A stretch of DNA of 64,000 nt from Phytopseudomonas flavescens. Its GTDB lineage: Bacteria > Pseudomonadota > Gammaproteobacteria > Pseudomonadales > Pseudomonadaceae. The position numbers were made by a program, and so were the translations under genes. The stretch's first letter is position 1. Every line of letters starts with the position of its first letter. Location of the stretch: assembly GCF_900100535.1 (NCBI RefSeq), contig NZ_FNDG01000004.1:62001-126000 (forward strand). Reading direction: 5' to 3'. Positions 22,910 to 30,550 of the stretch are shown piece after piece. Under the pieces are notes generated by a model that saw only the letters and a list, made by a program, of their open reading frames with translations, was not told the origin of the DNA and did no database searches.

Positions 22910-23716
22910 ATGAAACAGCCAGACGCGTCAGCCGTGCCGGTCTTCAGTCTCTACTACATCGCCATCGATACCGAGGCCGGGGTGACGCCCGAGCAGTTCG
23001 AACGCTTCGTGCGCGAGCGGGGCGTGCACATACCCTGTTATCCGGGCTGGAACTGGACCTTGCTGCGCGGCCTGCGCGGCGAGCGGGCCGGGCAATATCT
23101 CATGCTGTTCGAAATCGCCAGTGCAGCGCAGCGCGACCTGTACGTGGCCGCCGATGGCAACAAGACCCCGCTGGCACGCCAGTTCTGGCGCGAGCGCCCG
23201 CAGGCCCTGGATATACTCGGCCAATGGAAGCGCTATGGCACCTTCAGTGAACTGCCGACCCTCTACACCGACTACCGCCTGCTGGCAGAGAACGCCAGGA
23301 GTGACGTGCCCCGGGGCCCACGTTACCTGGAGCGCGCCGGGCAGGAGCCGGTCGCGCGGGTCATCGGCATTCACAACCTGGCGCTGCGCGCAGACGTCGA
23401 GGCGCACACCTTCGAGACCTTCATCGCCGAGAACCACCAGCGTATCGAGGACTACCCCGGCTGGAAATTCCGTTTGCTCAAGGGCGAGCGAGGCAATCGG
23501 CTGGACCAGTACGTGGTGATGATGGAAATAGCCAGTCTGCAGGCACTCGACGTGTTCTACCCGGAGCCGGATATCGCCACCGACCAGGCGGCGCTGTTTG
23601 CCCAGGCCCATCGTGACACCAAGCAGATGTATGAAGAGTGGAAGCAACTCGCTTCGTTTTCCGGCTCGCCACAGATCTATACCGATTACCTGTCGCTGGC
23701 GCAGAGCCTGGGCTGA
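22910..23716 (+). CDS. Uncharacterised protein with two copies of a ferredoxin-like barrel domain (copy 1)
   Basis: 268 residues from the ATG at 22910, chosen because GAGGAGG lies 8 nt upstream; an ATG at 22889 overlaps the radical SAM gene. It is internally duplicated: residues ~10-125 and ~140-265 share YPGW, a following basic strand (TLLRGLRGER versus RLLKGERGNR), QY-x-M-x-EI, and a closing W..-FS-P-x-YTDY pattern. The fold suggested is the dimeric alpha+beta barrel seen in EthD, NIPSNAP and ABM proteins, here as a pseudo-dimer. No signal peptide. Its close paralogue is at 25083-25880. Such domains often bind or process aromatic or heme-like compounds, but no active residue can be named. 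Confidence 0.65.
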   Translation: MKQPDASAVPVFSLYYIAIDTEAGVTPEQFERFVRERGVHIPCYPGWNWTLLRGLRGERAGQYLMLFEIASAAQRDLYVAADGNKTPLARQFWRERPQALDILGQWKRYGTFSELPTLYTDYRLLAENARSDVPRGPRYLERAGQEPVARVIGIHNLALRADVEAHTFETFIAENHQRIEDYPGWKFRLLKGERGNRLDQYVVMMEIASLQALDVFYPEPDIATDQAALFAQAHRDTKQMYEEWKQLASFSGSPQIYTDYLSLAQSLG

Positions 23717-23747
23717 GGGCAGGGATTTTCTTGCGCTTGCAAACCGG

Positions 23748-23778
23748 GGTGGGCTGCGCTGCATTGCAGCGTAGCCAC
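23748..23778 (+). terminator. Strong hairpin between the first barrel protein and the MFS gene
   Basis: GGTGGGCTGCGCTGC (23748-23762) pairs with GCAGCGTAGCCACC (23765-23778) through about 14 bp with one bulge and a mismatch. There is no T run, so it may attenuate rather than end transcription. Confidence 0.45.
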
Positions 23779-23812
23779 CGCCGTTCATAACAAAGAACTA
23801 GAGTTTCCGGCC

Positions 23813-24982
23813 ATGAATACAGCCTGCCCGAGTGTCGCCGCCAATCGCCTCCGGCAGCGTGCGACCCGCCATATTTTCTTTGTCGCCGGGCTCGGCATGG
23901 CGTCCTGGGCGCCGCTGATCCCTTTCGTCAAGTCCCATCTCGGCATCGACGACGGCACACTGGGCCTGTTGTTGTTCTGTATCGCGGCGGGCTCCATGCT
24001 GGCCATGCCGCTGGCAGGCCGCGCGATTGCGAGGTTCGGTTGCAAAACCCTGATCCTGATCTGCGCGGCGATTTTCTGTCTGGTGCTGCCCTTCATGATG
24101 CTCGCCGGCTCCGTCTGGGAAATGGCGGCTGCATTACTGGTTTTCGGCGCGGTCAATGGCCTGCTGGATGTTTCGATGAATGCCCAGGCGGTCGTCGTCG
24201 AGCGTGAAAGCGGGCAGGCCCGAATGTCCGGCTTCCATGGCTTTTACAGCATCGGCTGCGTGGCCGGCGCCGGCGGGGTCACCCTGCTGCTGTGGGCCGG
24301 GCTCACGCCGCTGCAAGCCATCGGCCTGATCGTGCTGCTGATCGCGTTTTTCACCCTGTCCGCCCGCGACTTCCTGCTGGCCAGGCGGGTCAGGGATAGC
24401 GGTGAGTCCGGCGGTACCTTACAGGCGCTGGCCCACCCCGGGGTCCTGTTCATCGCCGTGCTGTGCTTCTTCGTGTTCCTGATCGAGGGGGCCATGCTGG
24501 ATTGGTCGGCGGTGTTCCTGCACGCCGAGCGCGGGCTGGAGAAGAGCCATGCCGGGGCCGGTTATACGCTGTATGCGATCGCCGTCGCCGTGTGCCGGTT
24601 GTACGGTGACCGCCTGGTCAACGCCTATGGTCGCCAGCGCATGCTGATGCTGGGCGGCGCCTGCGCCTCGCTGGGGCTGCTGCTGGTCGTGGCGATCGAT
24701 CTGCCAGGCGTTGCACTGGCCGGCTTCGTGCTCACCGGCATCGGCCTGTCCAACATCGTGCCCATCCTGTTCACCGCCGCTGGCAACCAGCCGCAGGTGC
24801 CGTCGAGCTTTGCCCTGTCTGCGGTCACCTTGATCGGCTACACGGGCCTGCTAAGCGGCCCGGCACTGATTGGTGGGGTGGCCCGTCACTGGAGCCTGAC
24901 CGCGGCATTCTCGGCAGGAATCGTGATCATGTTGCTCATTTGTGCCAGTGCCCGACGCATTGCCCGTCACGGCGCCGGCTGA
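23813..24982 (+). CDS. MFS transporter of the cluster
   Basis: 389 residues, ATG at 23813. About twelve hydrophobic segments are visible, with the MFS loop 2-3 pattern around GRAIARFGCKTL and a repeated pattern YGDRLVNAYGRQRM in the second half. General resemblance is to YbjJ/FucP-like sugar and small-molecule carriers. It lies between the two paralogous barrel proteins and on the same strand, so it most likely moves the substrate or product of the pathway. Direction (import or export) cannot be read from sequence. Codon use matches its neighbours. Confidence 0.8.
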   Translation: MNTACPSVAANRLRQRATRHIFFVAGLGMASWAPLIPFVKSHLGIDDGTLGLLLFCIAAGSMLAMPLAGRAIARFGCKTLILICAAIFCLVLPFMMLAGSVWEMAAALLVFGAVNGLLDVSMNAQAVVVERESGQARMSGFHGFYSIGCVAGAGGVTLLLWAGLTPLQAIGLIVLLIAFFTLSARDFLLARRVRDSGESGGTLQALAHPGVLFIAVLCFFVFLIEGAMLDWSAVFLHAERGLEKSHAGAGYTLYAIAVAVCRLYGDRLVNAYGRQRMLMLGGACASLGLLLVVAIDLPGVALAGFVLTGIGLSNIVPILFTAAGNQPQVPSSFALSAVTLIGYTGLLSGPALIGGVARHWSLTAAFSAGIVIMLLICASARRIARHGAG

Positions 24983-25082
24983 TCGGTGTTCTTGTCGCCT
25001 CACGTCGTTGCCTCGAGGAGCCCAGGGCTCCGTGCGGTGGCAACGTTTCCAGTGTCCCGTCGCCAACTACCAGGGAGTCATC

Positions 25083-25880
25083 ATGAACCATTTATCCGCG
25101 CCTGTTTTCAGCCTGCACTACATCGGCCTCAACCTGAAGAAAGGTGTCACGGCCGAGCATTTCGAAGCGTTCGCCCGCGAACGCGGCATCGAGATTCCGG
25201 CTTACCCCGGCTGGCAGTGGACGTTGCTCAAAGGCCTGCGCGGTGAGCGGCAGCATCAATACCTGATGCTGCATGAAGCACCCAGCGCCGAGGACTACGC
25301 CCGCTACATCGACGCCAACGGCGATCACACCGCGCTGGCCGAGGCCTTCTGGCAGCAGCGCTCGCAGGCCCTGGAGCTGATCGCCGAATGGAAGACCTTC
25401 GCGACCTTCTCCGAGCGACCCACCATTTTCTCGCACTACGCGCTGGTCGCCGAGAATGCCCGCAGCACGCTGCCGGAGGGGCCCAACTACCAGGCGCTTG
25501 CCGGGCAGAAACCCGTTGCTCGGGTCGTCGGCATTCATAACCTTGCGCTGCGCCCCGGCGTATCCGCGGCGACCTTCGAACACTTCATCACCAGCAATAT
25601 CCAGCGAATCGCCGACTATCCGGGGTGGAAGTTCCACATGCTGAAATGCCTGGGTGGCAGCCGCATCGACCAATACGTGGTCATGCTGGAAATCGAAAGC
25701 ATGGAGTCCCTCAATGCATTCCACCCGGAACTCGATGTCTCTACCGATCGGGCCCTCGAGTTCGTGCGCGAGCATCAGGATGCGGAGCGTATGAACGAAG
25801 AGTGGCGCGAGCTGGCATCCTTTTCAGGCGCGCCTCAGCTCTATACGGATTACCTGACCATCGCTGGCAATGGCGGCTGA
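25083..25880 (+). CDS. Uncharacterised protein with two copies of a ferredoxin-like barrel domain (copy 2)
   Basis: 265 residues, ATG at 25083 with AGGGAG upstream. It is closely similar along its whole length to the protein at 22910-23716: YPGWQWTLLKGLRGER, VARVVGIHNLALRPG, YPGWKFHMLK, and a closing EEWRELASFSGAPQLYTDYL split over the end. Like its paralogue it has two homologous halves. Retention of both copies around a transporter suggests that they are not redundant, perhaps forming a heteromer or acting on successive substrates. No catalytic residue can be assigned. The unit ends at a strong hairpin immediately downstream. Confidence 0.65.
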   Translation: MNHLSAPVFSLHYIGLNLKKGVTAEHFEAFARERGIEIPAYPGWQWTLLKGLRGERQHQYLMLHEAPSAEDYARYIDANGDHTALAEAFWQQRSQALELIAEWKTFATFSERPTIFSHYALVAENARSTLPEGPNYQALAGQKPVARVVGIHNLALRPGVSAATFEHFITSNIQRIADYPGWKFHMLKCLGGSRIDQYVVMLEIESMESLNAFHPELDVSTDRALEFVREHQDAERMNEEWRELASFSGAPQLYTDYLTIAGNGG

Positions 25881-25881
25881 T

Positions 25882-25916
25882 TGGGGCAGGGCGCCATCAT
25901 GCATGCGCCCGCCCCA
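25882..25916 (+). terminator. Hairpin closing the glycosyltransferase/radical SAM cluster
   Basis: TGGGGCAGGGCGC (25882-25894) pairs with GCGCCCGCCCCA (25905-25916) with one unpaired A. It starts two bases after the stop codon of the last cluster gene. No T run follows. Confidence 0.55.
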
Positions 25917-26068
25917 GGCCCCCCGGCCAACTGCCGCAGCTGGCGTCGGAAACGACCTGTAGCGGGCCGGCCGTCTCGGATGCAAGGTCAGTATCAAGTC
26001 ACGCTGATGATTGTCGGCTTGGGATCCTGGGCATAGGGTATGGAAAATCGCGACGAGGCAGATCGTTA

Positions 26069-26527
26069 ATGGACAGAAAGCCAACGTGGCCACTGACCCT
26101 CTATTTTGACGGCGAGTGCCCACTCTGCGCCCGGGAAATAAACACCCTTCGCGGGCGTGCCGCACCAGAGCGTCTGCGCTTCGTCGATATCCGTGATGAA
26201 GGTTTCGAGCCCGAATCCATGGCGCTCACCTTTGCCCAGATGGAGTCATTGCTGCACGCCAGGTTTGCCGATGGCACCTGGGTCACCGGCCTGGACGCAA
26301 CGCTCTGGAGCTGGCGCGCAGCTGGCCTCGGCTTCTGGGCGGCACCCTTGTCGTGGCGCTGGGCCAGGCCGATGCTGAACGTCGCCTATCGGCTTTTTTG
26401 CCGCTGGCGCCCGCACCTGGCATGGCTGCCTCACCCTGATGGGGGCACCCGTTGCCAGGGCGACACCTGTGCGGCTGCCAAGGCCAAGCCTCCCCCGCGT
26501 AAACGGCCGCCTTTCGAAGAGCATTAA
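26069..26527 (+). CDS. DCC (DUF393) family thiol-disulfide oxidoreductase-like protein
   Basis: 152 residues, ATG at 26069 with GAGG about 11 nt upstream. The family motif is present near the N-terminus as LYFDGECPLC, with the D-x-x-C-x-x-C pattern (Asp14, Cys17, Cys20), followed by FVDIRDEGF and a membrane-proximal Trp-rich segment (LSWRWARPMLNVAYRLF). DCC proteins are thought to have a thioredoxin-like fold; their role is unsettled. The tail is rich in Lys and Pro (KAKPPPRKRPP). It lies 190 nt beyond the terminator of the cluster before it, so membership in that pathway is uncertain. Confidence 0.85.
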   Translation: MDRKPTWPLTLYFDGECPLCAREINTLRGRAAPERLRFVDIRDEGFEPESMALTFAQMESLLHARFADGTWVTGLDATLWSWRAAGLGFWAAPLSWRWARPMLNVAYRLFCRWRPHLAWLPHPDGGTRCQGDTCAAAKAKPPPRKRPPFEEH

Positions 26528-26614
26528 GCGCCACGCTCGATTTGTTGGCAGCCATTCGAGCGATTTTGCGCCCAGCGAAAGGAAGGCACCATCGCTCATG
26601 GCGAATGGTCAGAA

Positions 26615-26896
26615 TCAAATCGCTTGCCTGGGATCCATCGCTGCCTTGTTGCCGTCGAAATCCTCGGGCTCCACGGGCGGCGCTTCGTCTGGCAGCGACG
26701 TCGGCTCGCTATCGGTGCCGGGGTCCAGGCCCTCATCGTCCTCGTTGGCGTGGTCTCTGCCCGGCTGCTGGGCCATGGGCTGTCTGACCGCACTCACCGA
26801 GCTCAGCCGAGTGGGAGTAGCAACGGCTTGGGGCGCGACATAGCCTGGGTTCCCCTGGTAGTGGGGCGTCCCATCTTTAAGACTCATAACTTTCAT
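26615..26896 (-). CDS. Small Pro/Asp-rich uncharacterised protein
   Basis: 93 residues. Its ATG at 26896 overlaps the stop of the upstream gene by four bases (ATGA), which supports it being real. The sequence is low in hydrophobics and probably disordered, with an acidic, proline-rich C-terminal half (DEAPPVEPEDFDG). No signal peptide, helix or known domain. Function unknown; it is tied by overlap to the unknown gene at 26893-27255. Confidence 0.45.
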   Translation of the reverse strand: MKVMSLKDGTPHYQGNPGYVAPQAVATPTRLSSVSAVRQPMAQQPGRDHANEDDEGLDPGTDSEPTSLPDEAPPVEPEDFDGNKAAMDPRQAI

Positions 26897-27255
26897 GACG
26901 GTGTACCTCGAAGTGGGCCAACGAGTTGGGCTACTTCATCCGAGCGGGGCCCGGTCAGTCCCGCGGATACCTGCAGGAGCGCATCAAACGGATCTGCCAA
27001 CTGCGAAGTTACAAGAAGGGAATCTGCAGCGCCTGAGAACGACTTTTCGCTCTGCATCGCCGGCATCCAAGCATATCCGCCATTGGCGGTGGTGTTTTGC
27101 ACTCCTCGCTCATACAGGAGCTCGAAAGCTTTCGCTATTACAGAGGCTGTCGAGTAGGTCACGACTGCCTTGGGAGGGGAACTGTCATTGCTTGAAAAGT
27201 ATTCAGTCAACTCAGGTGCTAATGACTCTGGGCTACTGTTGCTGCAGTTTGCCAT
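26893..27255 (-). CDS. Uncharacterised protein, relative of the gene at 1044-1532
   Basis: 120 residues from the ATG at 27255; a TTG at 27333 would add 26 residues not shared with the relative. Residues ~18-95 resemble the protein at 1044-1532: EYFSSNDSS, KAFELLYERG, ANGGYAWM, EKSFSGAADSLLVT and LADPFDALL. The family has no name that I recognise. The short C-terminal part differs completely. It probably forms a two-gene unit with the small gene at 26615. No membrane or signal segment. Confidence 0.5.
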   Translation of the reverse strand: MANCSNSSPESLAPELTEYFSSNDSSPPKAVVTYSTASVIAKAFELLYERGVQNTTANGGYAWMPAMQSEKSFSGAADSLLVTSQLADPFDALLQVSAGLTGPRSDEVAQLVGPLRGTPS

Positions 27256-27405
27256 CAGGGCACATATGACGCTGCCTCGCACTCTCGGGTGCTGGTGTGA
27301 CGATGGTGCCCTCTGCGCCGAGTGATGATGCAATCGGTCATGCAGGATAACGAAGGCAGATTCAGCCGATGTCTTGCAGGTCGCGGTTTGGGGGCCACAG
27401 GGAGG

Positions 27406-27434
27406 GGCGGAAGCCCGTTTGCCGGGTTTCCGCC
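27406..27434 (-). terminator. Hairpin after the secreted repeat protein gene
   Basis: GGCGGAAGCCCG (27406-27417) pairs with CGGGTTTCCGCC through 12 bp with one G-T pair and a short loop. It begins 9 nt past the stop of the minus-strand gene at 27443. No strong T run, so termination strength is uncertain. Confidence 0.5.
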
Positions 27435-27442
27435 TGTCGCAG

Positions 27443-27706
27443 TCAGAGGTCTTTCTTCAGTTCCTTGTCTATATGCTTGTCAGCCTTGTGTCGTTCCTTG
27501 CTGTCATGATCGATGCCTTTATCGATTTCCTTGTCGCTGTGTTCAACGCCTTTCTCGACTTCCTTGACATCATGCTCGACGCCCTTATCGAGATCCCGGT
27601 TGTCCTGGCGAATGCTTTTTTCGGTAGGGCTTTCCGCCACGGCTACTGGTGCCAGTGTCGCTGAAAGAAATATGGCGGCAGTCAGGCTAAGGGCGATATT
27701 GCGCAT
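27443..27706 (-). CDS. Small exported protein with charged repeats
   Basis: 87 residues. ATG at 27706 follows GGAGACTCCC (GGAG, short spacer). A clear signal peptide (ALSLTAAIFLSATLAPVAVA) ends at AVA-ES. The mature part of about 63 residues is a repeat of a charged unit read as DKGVEHD, EKGVEHS, DKEIDKGIDHD and HKADKHIDKEL, spaced 9-10 residues apart, giving alternating Lys, Asp/Glu and His. It is likely helical or disordered in the periplasm, and the histidines could bind metal. No family recognised. Confidence 0.65.
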   Translation of the reverse strand: MRNIALSLTAAIFLSATLAPVAVAESPTEKSIRQDNRDLDKGVEHDVKEVEKGVEHSDKEIDKGIDHDSKERHKADKHIDKELKKDL

Positions 27707-27868
27707 AGGGAGTCTCCATTTCGCTCAATGTCCAGCCCCTCATGGGCTGTTCACGTTTAAATCTAGTCAGAGAAACTGCGCGATGGTGCGCAGTTTGTCG
27801 GAATCTGCCATTGGTGCTGCAGCCTGTGGTGGCTACACTTGACGAGTAATTACGAGAAGGAACTCGAT

Positions 27869-28114
27869 ATGACTGCCATTACCGCGCCTGACCTTTCTCT
27901 CGCCGACATCGCCCGGGATATCGGCCTCGATTCGAACCAGATCGAGGCCTGGGTGACGCAGGCCAATCCCTTCTCGGACGGTAGCGGGTACACCCTGCAT
28001 CTGCGCCTCGATACGCCGGCTGACGTGCTGGCGCTGTTACCCGGCAGCGATAAGGCCGGCCGCTTCGTGGTCGCGTATGAGGATTCGCTGGTGCGCCAGC
28101 GCCGCCGGGGCTGA
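27869..28114 (+). CDS. Small uncharacterised cytosolic protein
   Basis: 81 residues from the ATG at 27869, with GAGAAGGA 8 nt upstream. The sequence is soluble with a helical N-terminal half (LSLADIARDIGLDSNQIEAW) and a strand-rich second half (YTLHLRLDTPADVLALLPG). No domain or motif recognised and no partner gene: it is flanked by a minus-strand gene and by a chemoreceptor gene 280 nt away. Coding is supported mainly by the ribosome binding site and by codon use like its neighbours. Confidence 0.5.
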   Translation: MTAITAPDLSLADIARDIGLDSNQIEAWVTQANPFSDGSGYTLHLRLDTPADVLALLPGSDKAGRFVVAYEDSLVRQRRRG

Positions 28115-28241
28115 CCCGGCCTCTCGCAATTGCCAGCATGGCGGGGTATCCATGCGGCCATCCAGGACAGCGAGTCATCGATCGCAAATTAGGTTGAACC
28201 AAGCCGGGCGACACTGCGTCTCTGTAATAGCAAAGTGATAT

Positions 28242-28257
28242 TGCTCGTGTGCGAGCA
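28242..28257 (+). promoter_or_regulatory. Palindrome upstream of the chemoreceptor gene
   Basis: TGCTCGTGTGCGAGCA has perfect 6-bp arms around TGTG, about 140 nt before the MCP start. It may be an operator; no regulator can be named. Confidence 0.3.
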
Positions 28258-28397
28258 CCACGGCATCGTCAGTTCGATGGGTGAATCATCGCGACATCGG
28301 CTGGGATGCCGTCTTACCACCGCGCTCGGAGCGCGGGCTGGCCCAACAACAAGTCTCCAGTTTTTTGATCACTTGAGTTTTGCAGTTGGAGCGATCC

Positions 28398-30320
28398 ATG
28401 AATACCTGGTTTGGCAATATCGGCGTCACCTTCAAACTGGCTCTGGGGTTCGGCCTCGTGCTGTTCTTGACCATGGTCCTGGCCTTGACCGGCTGGACCA
28501 GCCTGAGCAGCGTGGTGCAACGCAGTGACCGCATGACGGACGTCAACGACCTCACCCACACCCTGACGGACCTGCGGGTCGCGCGGCTGCAGTATCTGCT
28601 CGCCAATGGGGCGCCGGCTGAGGCCGACAAGCTGCAACAGCAAATCCGCTTGCTCGCTCAGCGGCAGCAGGAAATCCTGCCGTATTTCCGTAACCCGGAG
28701 AACGTTCGGCTGCTCAAGGCGCAGGTCGCGGTGGTCGAGCAGTACCAGAAGTTCTATGACAGGACCAACGCCGTATATTCCACTGCCAACAAGACGCGTA
28801 CCGAAATGGTCGACCTGGCGGATCGGGCTGGCGAACTGATCGACAGGGTCAAGAACGAAGTGGCCCGTAGTGCCGCTGGTGACCAGGCGAGTTTCGCGCG
28901 CTATCAGGCCATCGCGCAGACCAAGGACGATGTACAGACCCTGCGTTACCGCGTGCTCAGCTACACCGCGGACGTCAGCGAGCGCAGCGAGCAGGCGCTG
29001 AATCAGCAGATCGAGCAGGTGGGTCAGGGGCTCGATGCCCTGACGGCGGTATTCGCCAGCGATTATCGCGAGCAGATTCAGCAGCTCGAGGCGACGGTCA
29101 CGGCCTATCGCAGCTTGCTGGGTACTTACCGTACCGCCACCGAAGAGCGTGTGGCGATGCGTGACGCCATGACCGCCCAGGTGCAGGATATCGTCAAGAG
29201 CAGCGACGCCTTGCTGCAGATGCAGGTGGCGCTGCGTGACAGCGATACGGCTTCTGCCAATAGCATGATGATCGGTGCCACGTTGCTGGCCTTGCTGGTC
29301 GGCATTCTCGCGGCCTGGCTGATCACTCGGCAGATTACCCGGCCGCTGCAGGAAACCCTAGACGCGGTGGAGCGTATCACCAGCGGTGACCTTTCCCAGA
29401 CCCTGCAGGTCAGCCGCCGTGACGAGCTTGGGGTACTGCAGCAGGGCATCCAGCGCATGGGCAGCACGCTGCGTGAGCTGATCGCTGGCATTCGCGACGG
29501 CGTGACGCAGATCGCCAGCGCTGCCGAAGAGCTTTCGGCGGTCACCGAACAGACCAGTGCCGGGGTCAATAACCAGAAGGTGGAGACTGACCAGGTGGCG
29601 ACGGCCATGCAGGAGATGTCGGCCACTGTACAGGAGGTTGCACGCAGTGCTGCCGAGGCCTCCCAGGCCGCTGCCGATGCCGATCACGAGGCCAGCCAGG
29701 GCGATCGGGTGGTGGCACAGGCCATCGCACAGATCGATCGCCTTGCCGCGGAAGTGACCCGCTCCACCGATGCCATGACCGAACTGCAAGGCGAGAGCAA
29801 GAAGATCGGTGGGGTGATGGACGTGATCAAGGCGGTAGCCGAGCAGACCAATCTGCTGGCGCTCAACGCCGCCATCGAAGCGGCGCGTGCCGGCGAGGCC
29901 GGGCGTGGGTTCGCCGTGGTGGCCGACGAAGTGCGCGGCTTGGCGCAGCGCACGCAGAAGTCCACCGAAGAGATCGAGGGCCTGGTCGCCGGCTTGCAGC
30001 AGGGAACCCAGCAGGTAGCGGCCATCATGCATGGTAGCCGGGAGTTGACCGACAGTTCCGTGGCGCTGACCCGCAAGGCCGGTGACGCGCTGGGAGCGAT
30101 CACCCGCAAGGTGTCGAGCATCCAGGCGATGAACCAGCAGATCGCCGCCGCTGCCGAGCAGCAGGGTGCGGTTGCCGAGGAGATCAGCCGTAGCGTGGTC
30201 AATGTGCGCGATATTTCCGAACAGACCGCAGAGGCCAGTGAGGAAACCGCCGCGTCGAGCATCGAACTGGCGCGCTTGGGCAACCAGTTGCAGATGATGG
30301 TCAGCCACTTCCGCGTGTAA
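28398..30320 (+). CDS. Methyl-accepting chemotaxis protein with long helical sensor domain
   Basis: 640 residues from the ATG at 28398 (GGAG 7 nt upstream). A first membrane helix at ~14-34, a periplasmic helical domain of about 250 residues, a second membrane helix near 292-312 ([14 protein letters not shown]), HAMP, and a full cytoplasmic signalling domain with the hairpin tip [19 protein letters not shown]. The size of the periplasmic part fits the helical bimodular (HBM) sensors such as McpS of P. putida, which bind TCA-cycle acids; a four-helix sensor would be about 150 residues. The gene stands alone, so it likely feeds the general chemotaxis system. Ligand not predictable. Confidence 0.88.
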   Translation: MNTWFGNIGVTFKLALGFGLVLFLTMVLALTGWTSLSSVVQRSDRMTDVNDLTHTLTDLRVARLQYLLANGAPAEADKLQQQIRLLAQRQQEILPYFRNPENVRLLKAQVAVVEQYQKFYDRTNAVYSTANKTRTEMVDLADRAGELIDRVKNEVARSAAGDQASFARYQAIAQTKDDVQTLRYRVLSYTADVSERSEQALNQQIEQVGQGLDALTAVFASDYREQIQQLEATVTAYRSLLGTYRTATEERVAMRDAMTAQVQDIVKSSDALLQMQVALRDSDTASANSMMIGATLLALLVGILAAWLITRQITRPLQETLDAVERITSGDLSQTLQVSRRDELGVLQQGIQRMGSTLRELIAGIRDGVTQIASAAEELSAVTEQTSAGVNNQKVETDQVATAMQEMSATVQEVARSAAEASQAAADADHEASQGDRVVAQAIAQIDRLAAEVTRSTDAMTELQGESKKIGGVMDVIKAVAEQTNLLALNAAIEAARAGEAGRGFAVVADEVRGLAQRTQKSTEEIEGLVAGLQQGTQQVAAIMHGSRELTDSSVALTRKAGDALGAITRKVSSIQAMNQQIAAAAEQQGAVAEEISRSVVNVRDISEQTAEASEETAASSIELARLGNQLQMMVSHFRV

Positions 30321-30434
30321 GTAGCCAGGCTGGAAACGTTGCCGCCATGCGCAGGGAGGCCGTCGTCCGTGACCGGGCGGCGGCTTCTCGCGTGGTGGGG
30401 AAGGCGTACTAGCATCTCTGGGCTCGATCACGTA

Positions 30435-30449
30435 ATAGGCATTACCTAT
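30435..30449 (+). promoter_or_regulatory. Putative OxyR half-site pair upstream of katB
   Basis: ATAG-N7-CTAT (ATAG at 30435-30438, CTAT at 30446-30449) about 100 nt before the catalase start matches one dimer site of the OxyR consensus. The second dimer site seven bases further is poor. In P. aeruginosa katB-ankB is induced by peroxide through OxyR. Confidence 0.5.
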
Positions 30450-30550
30450 AGGGGCACTGTCTTTTTCCAATTTAGTCCTGACGATGGGCTCTCGTAGCCT
30501 TGTGGGAGCGCACGACGCGCTTGGAACCATAAAAAAACGAGGATTCATCC

